From positions 20,527,816 through 20,591,815 of the forward strand of contig CM020619.1 of the NCBI GenBank assembly GCA_009829735.1: a DNA stretch of 64,000 nucleotides. The letters are read 5' to 3'. Below, piece after piece: positions 42,545 through 53,957 of this stretch. The notes beneath the pieces were generated by a model. That model saw only the letters and a list, made by a program, of their open reading frames with translations, was not told where the DNA came from and did no database searches. How positions within the stretch are numbered: the stretch's first letter is position 1; each line of letters opens with the position of its first letter. The position numbers and the translations under genes are program-made. Origin of the DNA: Pyropia yezoensis. Taxonomy: Eukaryota > Rhodophyta > Bangiophyceae > Bangiales > Bangiaceae.

Positions 42545-43610
42545 GCGGGGCGGTGCAGACGAAGCAGGGACAGCTCACGGTCGTACGAGCGGTGAGGGGA
42601 GACAAACAGGCGAGGGGAATCCGGGGGGCGGGTGGAGAGCGATTCGCGGATCGAAAGAGGTGCGGACGCCATAGGGACCGATGGCGCCTCTCTTGTCAAC
42701 GAGCGGGCGCGGGGGTCCCCTAAAGTCTACAGCCCCAACAATGGGCACTCCTCGCAGTAATGCCGTGGCGGCAAAACGGCCGAGTTGGCACTGAAGCCTG
42801 GCCTCGCTGTATGCACCTCCCCAGACCCTATGTACGTACTGCACAGTCGCCCCCACATCACCTCACAGGCGCCCACGGTGTGCATGATGCACGGCGGGAG
42901 AATCCTGAGGGGCTGCCCACAGCTTGGCGCGTGACTACGCGCCACAGTTCCACGGTTGAGAAAAAACGGGCGTATGACGAGGTCGCCGTTGGCTGCTCGC
43001 CAGAGGGCCATTCACGATCCCGTTCCTAAATCCGCCCAACGGAGGCACAATCGACACAGAACAGTAGAGTGCTTCGGCATATCAAATATGGGTCTGTGGA
43101 GTTAAGGTTGGCAAGTTCGGTAACCTCGTTCGGTAAACGACATCGGTAAAGTACGGTATACCGATCGTTATCGGTAAGACACCCTCGACTTTTCTTCGTT
43201 AATGTTGATAAACAAATGAGATTTATGCACGATAAAACCTGAGTGCATGAAGTTAAGTACCAATGTCCTTTCGCCAGGTAAGCTGTGCGCAAGCCCCAGA
43301 CCCGCCACGAGCAGTCCGACTGGGTGGTATGGTGCCGCCCAGCGTGGACAAAGCACTGCCGCAGCAGCTGACAAGCACGATACGTTGGGGCCCACCGCGC
43401 ACCGCAGCATCCAGAGCAAACAGCGGGACACGGCACGGTGGTCCCACTCAGAGCCCGGTTGGCCAGCACACTACGTCGTGTGCTGTGACGACAGCACCTC
43501 CTGTTCAGGTACCCGCACTCCTCTCTCCCCTCTGCCCATCAACCCCACTCTGGCCTATCCCCCTCTTGGACTTCAAAGTCGCCCACTCACCACCCTACAC
43601 TCGCTGCACC
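42545..43610. other. Intergenic region with a CGGTA cluster
   Basis: No credible gene. Between about 43116 and 43176 the pentamer CGGTA recurs five times, with a 10-bp palindrome CGGTATACCG at about 43154. The region upstream of the SPFH start (to about 42900) presumably holds its promoter. Confidence 0.5.
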
Positions 43611-44021
43611 ATGCCCGTCCCTATCGTCCCGGACTGGGGGGCGTTCCGCCGGTCCGATGAGCGCCACAAGAAGGCTGACGGCACGCGTTCAAACTACAGG
43701 ATGGCGCACTGTCGCGCGTGCGAGGCGGCGCACAAGAAGTATCTAGAGGACGCGTGGAGCACAATAGGGAACCGCTGCACGTCCACTCTCAGGGAACACT
43801 CACCAAGGGGGATCGGCACTAACGTCACCGGGAGGCGAAGGTTGCTGTCCTTGGAGCGCAAGCCACGGGACCAAGATGGGAGCCCAAATGGGAGGGGTTT
43901 GTTGTTCTACCATGGCCGGCGGTGGATTCGCCGCCGGCCCCCTCGTTATAAACCCTCGGAGACACTACTAACTACCCTCCACCCCAAGATGCAACTCCCT
44001 CTGGTCATACGTAACTTATAG
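43611..44021 (+). CDS. Possible BED-like zinc-finger ORF, hAT-transposon type
   Basis: A 136-codon frame starting at an ATG after CTGCACC. Its N-terminus (MPVPIVPDWGAFRRSDERHK, then AHCRACEAAHKKYLEDA) has the spacing of the first half of a BED zinc finger: an aromatic/basic lead followed by CxxC and a Lys-rich helix, as at the start of many hAT transposases. After residue 60 nothing is recognisable. It may be a transposase fragment or the first exon of a longer gene. Judgement rests on one short motif. Confidence 0.3.
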   Translation: MPVPIVPDWGAFRRSDERHKKADGTRSNYRMAHCRACEAAHKKYLEDAWSTIGNRCTSTLREHSPRGIGTNVTGRRRLLSLERKPRDQDGSPNGRGLLFYHGRRWIRRRPPRYKPSETLLTTLHPKMQLPLVIRNL

Positions 44022-44111
44022 ATACCGTGACAAATACGGACTCCCAAATTGAAAGTTAAGGGTTAGAAGTAGTCCCCCTATATTAGGGTCACAATGCGGT
44101 CATTCATATTG

Positions 44112-46277
44112 CTACAGGACGCACGTAACAACATGCGCGTGCGTCAGAATCCGTAGGCGGTCCGTAGGGGACAATTCGAGCAAGCCACCAGCACCGGACA
44201 GCCTTGGAACCGAGGCCAACTTGGCCACCGTCACTCGGCGCAGGCTCGCGCCTGCTAGGAGCGGAACGAGGGCCCTCTCTGCCGCAGAAGCAGCACCTGA
44301 AGAGGGGCGGGCAGCGCCACTAGGGAGCGAGGGAACAGCATCGGCGGTGGCGTCCACCGCGACGGTGCTGGTGTGAGAAAAGACTTGTATTTTTCTTGTC
44401 CACGTCCCGCCGCTACCCCCCGTCTCTCCCCCACTGCCCACATACTCAGAGGCCGTCTCCTCAGGGTGGTCGCCGCTGTCGTCGCTGTCCGTGCTGTCCC
44501 GGTCGTCATCCCACTCTTGGAGCTCTTCGTTGTCCACAAGACCAACTTGGGAGGGTGCTGCGGTTGATCGTTTGGTGAGGTAGTCCGTGTCTTCCAGGCG
44601 TACCGCGTAGGCGCCGGAGAGGACGGTGCGTTGCAGCGGCGTGGCCCGACCGGGCTTGGTCAAAGCATCGGCCAGCTGCCCGTGGGCGCGGAGCCACGTG
44701 ACCGTCCCAATGGTCCCGTCGTGGTAGATCGCGCGGAGCTCCTGTACCGCGGCGCCCACCTCCTTGGGCTGCACCACCCCGTCCGCGTCTAGGGTGCTGT
44801 AGTAGGAGAGTTTGTCCGTGTACACGTCGACGGGCGCCTGGGCGTACTCCTCCCCGTAGGGCACTAGGGCGTGGATGAACGCCTTTTCCTTGGCCGACCG
44901 TAGGCCCTCGAGCATGGCGTAGACCTCCGCCGCAAACGATGAGTGCGTCACTCGGCCCTGGCTGTGCGAGCCGTACTGGAGCAGCACCAGCGTTGCGTTG
45001 GCCGGCATCCGGCCGGCGGGGACAGACGCCGGAGAGGCACAGAGGTCAAATCCCGTGTGACCCGTCGTCACCCCTGTCTTGACGCTGGAAGCGTCAACGA
45101 AGAGACGGAGTCGCAGCTGGCCCCGCAGTGGCGAGTAGACAAAGGAAAGCGGTCGAGCCGCCTTGGCCGCCGCAATCACCCTGTTGGCCACTGTCAGGTC
45201 TCGCACCGCAGCGCAGGTGAAGGTACGCGCCAGCGTGGTCGCCGCGCAGGCCTGATAGGGCAGTGTCTGCCCTGTGCCTCAGAGAAGGGCACCCGTTGCG
45301 CGGCGGTAGGTCGTTAGCTCCTCGGGTGTCAGACGCGCCTCAGGGCGCGCCTTGCGCTCCGTCCGCACGTCTAGGGACACAATGGAGTCTAGATACCTCT
45401 CTTGGTCGGCGCCAATGCTGATGGCCCCCGTGTCGTCATCGATGGTGGTCTTGATGCGAAGGCCCGTGAAGGTCAACTCCCCCGACTTGGTGGGCCCGGC
45501 TTCAAACGCCGAGCGCAAGCCGTCCTCGAACAGCTCCACCTCCGCGTCAGTCCCGCCAAAGAGGAAGTCGTCAACGTGCACAGAAACGAAGAGCACAAGC
45601 CGACCCGCATTGTGGCGGGTGAACAGGCCGTGGTCCATTGATGAGCGCGTGAGGTTGAGCTGCATCATCAGCTTGAGGACGCTGTCGTACCACCGGCGTG
45701 GGGCGTCCGTAAGACCGTACGCGCACTTGCGCAGTTGCCAGACCACCCCGGCGGGCACTTCAGCTTGGGGCGGTGGCTGCACAAACACAGCCGTCCGCCG
45801 GTCTCGTGGCATGCCTTAAAGAAAGGCGGTGCCCACGTCGACGGTCCGCGGAATGAAACCGTGATAAGCCAGCGCCGACAGCACGACGCGCGGCGTGGCT
45901 CGCGACGCCGTAGGGGACGTGCTATCCACGGTGTCCCAGTCGGGGTCTTCAAAACCATGGACGACGAGGCGGGCCTTGCGTCGCGGCGCGCCCGTTGGGG
46001 TGTCCGGCTGCTTCAGCGTCAAAACCCAGCGTGTCGAGATGACAACCTGACCTGTGTAGAGGACCTCTTGGTAGACGGAGAGGTTGGCCCACGCCTCGCT
46101 GGCAAAGTAGAAGGAAGCCACCGCCATGACCGGCGGGGGCGACAAGGGGAAGGAAGCGTCCGCCGACGAGGCCGGCTTCGTGGCACAAGAAACGGCCCAC
46201 CTGGTGCTCGTGGCGACTGGGGCGGAAAGCACACAGCTCACGCCCAAAGTGGGGGACGTCATTCTTGACATAGACAC
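44112..46277 (-). pseudogene. Copia reverse transcriptase and RNase H
   Basis: The N-terminal reverse transcriptase block has STRWVLTLKQPDTPTGAPRR, KARLVVHGF and RTVDVGTAFL. The central block has KCAYGLTDAPRRWYDSVLKL and the catalytic VHVDDFLFGG. RNase H follows with RLFVDASSVKTGVTTGH, SSFAAEVYAMLEGL and the family end WLRAHGQLADALTKPGR. All are diagnostic of Ty1/copia. Several small breaks are present. Confidence 0.85.
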
Positions 46278-48497
46278 GACCGCAACTATCGCGAGCGCTG
46301 CCAGGGTTGCCGACTACGTCGCGCAACTGACCCCGACGGAGCGCAGCACTATCCGCTCCAACGAGGCGGCCGCCGTCTTCACGCTCGGCGGCGGGCACAA
46401 GCAGCGCGCGTACGAGCGGGTGATCCTCCCCATGGTGCTCGGCGGGCGATGTTGCTTTGTGCAGACATGGGTGGTGGCCAGGCACTTCCCGATGCTGCTC
46501 AGCTGCAAGACGATGGCGTCCCTCGGCGTCATCCTTGACGTCGCGGCACGCCGGATGGTCGTCCAGGATCTGCAGGTAGAGCTCGGCCTCAACATGTCCG
46601 CCGACGGCCACCTGACGTTCAACGCCCTCGACAAGGGCAACGACCAGACTACGGTGGTGGTCGAGCCGCCGATAGAGGCGGTCCGCGGGTTCACGCTGCT
46701 GGCCGTGCTCACGAAGGAGACCCTTGAGCTTGCCAAGTCGGCCGAGAAGCTGCTCTAGGCACCCGCTTCGCCAAGGCGGTTGCAAATCCCAATAATTCGA
46801 CAGCCATGGTTACCCGTGCGTTTCTGTCGGGCTGGCTGGTCCACCACGGGTCGCCACGCACGCTGCTGTCTGATGCCAGCAGGGAGTTTGACAGCCGCCT
46901 GTGGCGCGGCATGGGCGAGCGTTTCAACATCGGCGTCTGCGGTACGGCAACGCAGGCCCACTTCTCAAATGGGGTAGTGGAGCGCCACAACCTCACCCTC
47001 AAGACGATGGTCTCCCGGATGCGCCTCGACCGCCCCGGGGCAAACGCACAGGAGCTGCCCGACCTTGCGTGCCTGGCCAAGAACTCCATGGCGCAGCACA
47101 ACGGGGCGACGCCGTTCCAGCTGATGGCGGGCAGCAACCCCCGCGTGCCCTCAGCCCTCTCCGACGGCCTACCCGCCCTTCCGGGCGACGGGGCTGTGGC
47201 GGGCGATGGCGCTCTCCACCTGCATGTGAGAGTTCTGCACGCAGCTCGGGCAGCGCACACCCAGGCCGAGGCGGACGGGTCACTGCGCCGCGCCCTGGCG
47301 CGCAACGCGACTAACGTGCCCCAGTGCGCCTGGGCCGTCGGGGACGCCATCTACTATTGGACGGAGAGCCTTTCGCCCAGCCAGGGCGCGTGGCACGGCC
47401 CGGCGCCCATCACCGACATGGCCGTCGCCGAGCGGGCGGTCCGCATCCAGCACGGTCACTCCAGGACCAGCGGGCACGTTTAGCAGATCCGACTGGCCGG
47501 CGAGGCGCACCAGACGCAGACCCCAACGTCACCCCCCCACACCGAGGAAGGCTCTCCCCTCACCGACGACGCGGCGTCAGACGGCAAGCCTCCCACAGCG
47601 ACGGCACCTACCTCGGCGACGGACGCCGCACCCTCCCCTCCGACCAACCAATGTTCGACGCGGACAGACGAAGAGCCGGACACGGACACGGAGGACAACG
47701 ACGAAGCCACTACCACTTCCATGTTTGCCGGCGCTCGTGCGGCCATGGACCGCGACCACGACACTCCGGTGCGAAAGCAGGCCGCCTCCGAGCCCGTGCC
47801 GGGCCCGTGGGGCGGGCGGACGCGCAACCGCCAGGCGAACTTCTTCTCGGGCTGCCGCCCCGGCGCGGCAGCCAACCTCAAGGGCCACAAGCATGCCACT
47901 ATTATGGTCAAGCCAGTTCATGCGGCCGGGGCGCGGCAACTGTGCAACCACCGCGTCAAGACCATCAAAGAGCAGGGGTCACCACAGCAGGCGAGCAAGC
48001 TTCTCCTGGCCAAGGCGGCAATGTACGCAACCCTGGCTGGGCTCGACATGGAGGACCAGGCACTGGCCCGCTTTAAGGGGCGGCGGGAGGCCATCAACAT
48101 GACGTTCAAGGACCCCGCGAGGCGCAAGGAACACATTGAGCGCGCGGAGAGTGCCATGCTGGCGTGCTTCTCCGGGCCTGACACGCTGGACGCCGCGGAG
48201 CGGCGCATGGGAGCGACCCGACGACTTGCCGCTGCCAAACAACGGGAGGCCCGTCGGGGCATGGCGTCAGTGAACGCCTCGGGCGACATCACGAACGCCA
48301 GTGACACGCTCGCTGCCTCCCTACATCGCACACGGGCGGGACAGCACCAAGTCTTCATCACGCGGCGGGAGATGCGGCGTCGCTTGGAGGTCCCCGTCGG
48401 GCTCGCCGGGACATCGTTTGACCCTGTCGTTGCGCGGACGTGGCCGGTCTTGCCGCTGTTCCAGCAGCCAGCGGGGTCAGCTTTGGGGGCGTTGTAG
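46126..48497 (+). pseudogene. Copia protease-like, integrase and linker regions
   Basis: The first block (46126-46758) contains DVILDIDTTATIA and a downstream VILDVAARRMVVQDL, a retropepsin-like arrangement. The second (46806-47483) is an integrase core, with HHGSPRTLLSDASREFD and THAQ-type spacing to NGVVERHNLTLKTMVSRM. The third (47721-48497) is a basic, variable linker beginning near RTRNRQANFFSG. They lie on the strand opposite to gag and reverse transcriptase of the same element. Assignment of the protease is weaker than that of the integrase. Confidence 0.65.
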
Positions 48498-49089
48498 ATG
48501 TGGGGCCCCCAGCCTCGCCTGGCGCTGCCGGTTTTGTGCGCCTCACAGCCATGTACGCCGCGTGCTCCCCGTATATGACGCACATCATGACGGTACTGGC
48601 GGAGGGCGCAAGCGTTGTGTCGCCGCCCCAGAGGCCGCTCATGGCCGTCTTCATGGCCGCGACATCTTCAAGGCCTGTTACGGCGTGCATGGCAGCGGTT
48701 GAGACCGTCGCCTCCTGCTGGTTGGTGTCCAATCCGCCCTGGTCAAGGATGATGGCGACGGCCGTCTTGCCGGAGATCTCGTACCCGTTCTTTTTGCGCT
48801 CCGCTAAGACCAGCGTCATGGCGGACAAGTACGTCTCCATCGACGACGTGGCGCGGTACGTCTTCTTGATCTTGCGGTACGCCGAGTGTCTGCGCTTGGA
48901 GTCGCTTCCCGCGAACACCAGGCGGAATAGCTTCATCACCTCAATGTGACCCTGGTTGGTGGTGAGTACGTCGACCTCCACTGTGCGGACAGCATCGTAC
49001 GACGCCCCTGTCAAGGCAAAGCGCATGGCGCCGCCCTTCTTGTTGTCGTCCAACGTCGTCATGATCAGCCACTCCGACACCTCTTCCAC
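48358..49089 (-). pseudogene. Copia gag
   Basis: Helical capsid-like protein with VDVLTTNQGHIEVMKLFRLV, KRRHSAYRKIKKTYRATSSM and METYLSAMTLVLAERKKNGY, the pattern of copia gag (UBN2-type) N-terminal domains. No zinc knuckle is visible within the frame. The leader between gag and the putative 5' LTR (49175-49740) contains short direct repeats of a CCCGCTTGCCG type near 49355-49400. Confidence 0.65.
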
Positions 49090-50055
49090 GTACTGGATGA
49101 AAACTTTCGGGCCCGCCCAATCGAGCGCCTTGACGTGCTGCGCCTTGCCGTGGGTCCCGTTGGCGTCCCCGCTTTAATCAAGGCCGCGGCCATGGCCGCG
49201 TCCACGGCGGCCGCGGTGGCCTCGGAGCTGTTGGCCATCTTTCCCGGCGGAGAGGGAGGGGAGGGCTGGGTTGGTGTTGGTAGCGCGGCAAGCTTGTTGC
49301 GGATGCTGGGCTGGCGTGGTCGTCGCCCATTGTGCCGCTTGTTGCCCCGCTTTCAGTCCCGCTTGCCGTCCCGCTTGCCGCCCCGCTTTTCGCCGCGCTG
49401 GCCGCCCTGCTTGCTGCGTTGGTTGCCTCGACGTTTGCTGCGTCACTTTCCGAGCCGCTTGCGGCGTCTTCGGCGGCCACGGGGGAGCGTGTCCACGGTG
49501 GGCCGCGTGGCGCCGTCTTGCCGACCGCCGGACCTTCCGAGAGGTCCGGCGGCAACGGGCCGCTGCGCCGCGGCTATTGGCTGGTCGCGTCGTGAAGCTG
49601 CTGGGCCTGGGTATCCGTGTGGCCGCGGGTGTGGCCCTCCCCGCGTGCGCCGGTTGTGATATTCCCGCGGTGGTGTGCGGGGAAGCCCACGCGCTCCGGT
49701 GGAGGTGCGTGGGTCTGAAGTAGAAGGCAAGGTGAGCTACCATGCCAGAAAAGACTTGTACTCTTCTTGTCCACGTCCCACCGCTACCCCCCGTCTCTCC
49801 CCCACTGCCCATATACCCAGAGGCTCCCCCCGAGCGCGAAAGCGTCGTCCCTGGCGTGCGCCCTGCGTGCGCGGCCCGCGTGCGCGCCCCGCTCACGCGC
49901 CTCCGCATTGGCGCCCCCTCCACTGGCGCCCTCTCTCGTCACCCAGCGGTGCGCCGTGGCCCGCCCCCTCTCTGACAGGCATTTGTGGCCGCCTGTGGTC
50001 GCACCGTTACTTGGGAACGGTCGCGGTGCCGTGGCGGGCCGCGTGTATATGTGCA

Positions 50056-52230
50056 TCAGCGGGAACGAGCGCGTGCCAACGTGGCCCGCGCCCGCCTCGC
50101 CGCAAAATATTCACAGCTGGTGTCGACGTCCGCCGCCGTCCACCGCCACGGTGCTGCACTCGTCGTCGGCCGCGTCGCTGCCATTGATTCGGCGTCCGAG
50201 CCCGCCATATAGCTGTCACGGTCTTCATCGTGGCTGCCACTCACAGTTGCGCAATCCGCCGACGATCGAGCACCAGCCGCTTGGTTGCGCCGCAGCACAG
50301 ACTGCAAACCGTTCGCGTGCCGTACGAGCTGACGGATGTAGTCCGACTTGCTCTGGTATGTCAGAAGGCAGTGCCGCTTGTCTTCTTTGTGCTGCTGCTT
50401 ATTGCGGCCTGTGTCCCCATTCATGATGCTGCCGCGCAGCCGCACGGCCTCAAGCAGGTGGGCCATGAGCTTTTGCACCTTGGTTGTGTGCAGCTACCTC
50501 AAGATGGGGACCGCGTAGCACAAAATAAACTCCTGCGCCTGCTTGAAAATCGTTTCGAACTCCGCAAAAGTCACCGGGGATACAACCGCCGTACTCAAGT
50601 GGCGCGTGATGCGCCCGACCAGGAGTGCGTACTCTGCAAAACTTGCAGTGACCGCCGCGTGGGGAGGGGTGTCGGGGAATGACCGACGATAGGCGGCCCA
50701 GTCAAACTCGGTGCTGGCCTGGGCGTCGCGCATGTCTTCCTTGTCCACTCTGTCACTTCCGCGGGCGGCATCCACGTCCTCCTCGTCGCCTGCGGTTGGC
50801 CCATCCTCCCCGGCTCTTATGCTTCCTCACGGGCCGCGCAGAAGCTCGCTATCCGGGTCGGGCTCTTGCACAGACGTGCCATCGTCCCCTTGAACGCAGA
50901 CGGCTCTCGCCTCTGCCGCCCCATCCTTGGGGACGCCGCCTGCTGCATCAAGAGGAGCCACGGTAGCGGCTCGCTGCAGCTCCGCAGCTGTGGGCTGAGC
51001 AGGCTTGACCGGCTTCAGACAGCTTCGGTCAATGATGCCAGCCACCGAGAAAGGCAAGCTCCATACGCCCTGCCTCTGCTGTGCGCCAGAAAATATGGAT
51101 TGCTTATTCTTTGCGAACATGACATAGCTGCAGGTGTAGCAGTCGAGTTGCAGAAGTACAAAACGATGCACCAAGGCGCAACAAGACAGAGACTGAAGGT
51201 TGTTAGTAAATGCCCGTACACCATCGTATCCCCACTCGACTGCTTGCATTCACCCACTCTCACTCTGCTCACCCGGTCAAGTACGGAGAATTAGCTTATG
51301 CGCATTGGTGGCGACGCAGCCGCGCCCAAAAGATACTCCAACCCGGCGAGCGTCGCCTGGCAGCGCCGCCAAAGCAGCTGGAGCAGCCCATTTGACTCGG
51401 CGTACGTGGCGACAAGAGAGCCGCACAGAGGAGCGTGACTCTCGCACAGGGAAGGAAATACTTGCACTAAGCGGTGCACCAGCAGGTGCGTGACGCCCGA
51501 ATCAAGCACCGGCACAGTACCTCACGATCAAGGCAGCCTCGATGGAGATGACAGGGTCCATAAGCTGTTATTTAACGCCAGACGCGAACGAAGGGTCTCT
51601 CTGAAGAATAAAGCCAGCATATGGACACAAGCCAGGACGGCATGAACCGTGCATGACGGACGTCAAACCCAATGGTCTTGTACAGCAAGAAGGGCGCCGT
51701 CGTCAGGCCGCCCATGGCCGCCAAAGCAGGCATGTAGCTATTCACGCTCACTGCCTTCTAAATGTACAGCCTGCGTTGCCGCTCGCGCGTGTGCAGAAGT
51801 TGAGTCGCGGCCTCCAGCTAGGGGTGCAACGTGTTGAGAATGGTCCGCTCCATCGCAGTCAGAGCCGAAGTCTCAGACAGCGACACTAGCGGCGCGTCGC
51901 ACATGGTGCGCGGCCTTGCGCATTGTCCGGGCTTGAGGCACAACTCCGCTTGCTACTCTGGCCGGTCGAAAATAAACATGAGTACACGCGGTAAAGCGAG
52001 GAGCTGCCGGCCGCGCGCATCCACAAAAGTGGCGCCGTTGTGGCTGGCACTGATCAAGTCCCGGAGGGCGAGGTAGAGCACTCGCTGCATGATGCCGATG
52101 CGCCGCTGTTTTTACCGCTCTGCGCCGCCCGACGCCTTCTCTGTCACAACGGACGGCACGTATGCAATAGTGATCCACTCTTCCTCGTCTGTTCAAACGT
52201 TGACAATCTTCATCCCCTCTGGGACAAAAT
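50056..52230 (-). mobile_element. Plavaka-like (CACTA superfamily) DNA transposon remnant
   Basis: Minus-strand reading from 52090 gives MQRVLYLALRDLISASHNGA, TFVDARGRQLLALPRVLMFI and FDRPE, then a Cys-rich ELCLKPGQCARPRTMCDAPL, LEAATQLLHTRERQRRLYI and MGGLTTAPFLLYKTIGFD. After an interruption it continues VLDSGVTHLLVHRLVQVFPS and LCGSLVATYAESNGLLQLLW. Further down, 50494-50775 (FAEYALLVGRITRHLSTAVV) and 50056-50478 look like the C-terminal part. The ...VLMFIFDRPEQ..GQC..C block and the LDLGVT-like box recall Plavaka transposases. The main frame has in-frame stops near 51955, 51819 and 51750, and the stretch between the FD and VLDSGV boxes (about 51510-51660) may be an intron or an insertion. 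Family placement is by memory of motif shape. Confidence 0.5.
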
Positions 52231-52857
52231 TGTGAGCCACACGCGTCAAGCAAGAACACACGGAGCGAGAGGTCATACCTCTGGGACATGACGATTTCGT
52301 TAGCGATTGCGTGGGGTTTGTAGCAGTACTCCCAAGCACCAACCCCGAGTCAGGGAAGGAAGAGGAGTATTGCCGATATCCCAACTTGGGACACCGGAAG
52401 CAAGCACCTCCACACAGCCGAACACGGAACTTGCGTGTGGTGAGCGGGTCCACTCACCAAGGCACGAACAAGATGTGTCGGAGCCAGACGGTGTTTTCTT
52501 GCTTGGCCAGCCAAGGTGGGCCCTCCCCGCCTTGCTGTCCCTCCTTATCAACCCTCCTCACACGCTCACGCAACCCCTCAAAACACTCAGAAAATGAACC
52601 CTCAAACAAACCAATCATATCACTCCACATGCAAAGAACTCAAAGCGTAGAAATCCGTCTGGCTCCCGTGCAAAAATCCCAAGAAACAAATACCAGCAGC
52701 ATTACCCTGCTCTAGTATGTCGGAAGTCCTAGTCGAATTTCCGTCCAGAAGTCAGAAGTTTCACCATCGTGGGTCGGGTGAATTTCGACTTCCGGTCAGG
52801 TCCACTTGACCCGAATCTTCAAAGTATTGGTACCGAATTCCGGCCCAATCTCTCACA
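52231..52857 (-). repeat. Putative 3' LTR of element 2
   Basis: Boundaries are inferred from the ends TGTGAG and CTCACA, a perfect 6-bp inverted repeat, and from the polypurine tract that follows directly. This gives 627 bp. The second LTR is not in the window, so the left boundary cannot be confirmed; an alternative TG start lies at 52319. Confidence 0.5.
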
Positions 52858-52870
52858 TTTCCCCCTTCTC
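52858..52870 (-). other. Polypurine tract of element 2
   Basis: The + strand reads TTTCCCCCTTCTC directly inside the putative LTR; on the coding strand it is all purine, the expected primer site for plus-strand synthesis. Confidence 0.65.
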
Positions 52871-53611
52871 AAAAGTCCAGCCGTCCCGGTGGACGTCCAA
52901 TCAGCGGCGAGTCGCAGTGACCGGGAGAGGAGGATGCAATTCCCGAGTTGAGATGCAAAGTACGGTGCATCGCTGGCGTCTAGCGTGCACCAGGGTTACG
53001 CCGGGGTTGCACTCGCGTCCGGCGGGGCCCTCCGGGAGAGGCAGTCCCTCTCCGTGGGGTGCGCTCTCTGCCCTGACACTGGGTAGAGGAGCCCCCTCCA
53101 CGCGAAACAGGTGTGGGGGAAAGTCGTCCCCCACCTGGTCAGGGTGCTCCACGGGTGGACTCACGTGTGGGTGAGCCCCCTAATCTGGGTGTCGGCGTAC
53201 CTCCGCCACACCCCCTGCCCCTCAACTGGAGGAGTAGGGCGTCGACGTTCTCACTCGGAACGTCGACCTGCACCTGCCCCTTCAGTTGGGGTACGGTTGC
53301 TCTCGGGGGGTCGGGTTGTGTCCCCCCCTTCAGCTCGATCCACCCCCAGCTGGCTCTCTGCGGGGTGTTCCTCACTCCTTCCCCCCCTTTCTAGTCAGGG
53401 TTGAGGGGTGTGCGCACCCCGAGTTGGGGGTGTTGCACTCGGTCGCCGGCGGTGGGACTCGGTCGCCGGTGCGGGGTCTTCTCTCCCCTTCGTGTGGGCG
53501 GGCGGGTGTGTGCCTTCCCGCCGCTGCTCCCTCGCGTCGGCGGGTCTGTCTCTTCCCGCCGTGCGGTTGGTGTCGTTGGTTGGGGTGGTGTCTTCCCCCT
53601 TCCGCCCCTGT

Positions 53612-53880
53612 GTCGGGCGTCTTCGTTGTCGGTGGGGGCGCGGGTCGTGTTCCCCCCCCCTTTGTCCTCGTTGGCGGGGTTGTGTTTTCCCCGCGCTGCC
53701 CCTTGTGTCGGGCTTCTTCGTTGTCGGTGGGGGGTGTGGGTCGTGTTCCCCCCCCTTTGTCCTCGTTGGCGGGGTTGTGTCTTCCCCGCGCTGCCCCTTG
53801 TGTCGGGCTTCTTCGTTGTCGGTGGGGGGTGTGGGTCGTGTCCCCCCCCCTTGCTCTACCTCACCGAGTCGGTCAAGGTT
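53612..53880 (+). repeat. Tandem repeat, 95-bp period, upstream of accessory gene 2
   Basis: The unit beginning GTCGGGCKTCTTCGTTGTCG starts at 53612, 53707 and 53802, exactly 95 bp apart, with the third copy diverging half way. It is followed by two copies of a block holding ACCGAGTCGGTCAAGGTTGG (about 53863 and 53932). The array lies just upstream of the likely Met of the accessory gene and could be a promoter or leader array. Confidence 0.75.
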
Positions 53881-53957
53881 GGTTGTCGTCGGAGGGGGAG
53901 CGGGTCGTGTCCCCCCCCGTGCTCAACCTCACCGAGTCGGTCAAGGTTGGTCGCGTG

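Larger units (their letters stand above)
44112..49831 (-). mobile_element. Ty1/copia LTR retrotransposon, rearranged and broken
   Basis: Copia-type proteins are spread over 5.7 kb: RNase H and reverse transcriptase (44112-46277, minus), a protease-like and an integrase region plus a variable linker (46126-48497, plus), and gag (48358-49089, minus). The parts lie on both strands, so the copy has been rearranged in addition to small breaks (about five). An imperfect direct repeat of about 85 bp occurs at about 44371-44457 and 49744-49831, outside the coding parts, and is the best candidate for short or partial LTRs. Immediately inside the right copy the coding strand reads TGGTAGCTCACC, a possible primer-binding site. 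Confidence 0.78.

Noticed and set aside
42545-43030. Frames on both strands upstream of the SPFH gene as additional exons
   Set aside because: No splice-supported continuation and no similarity; the SPFH protein is complete from its own Met.
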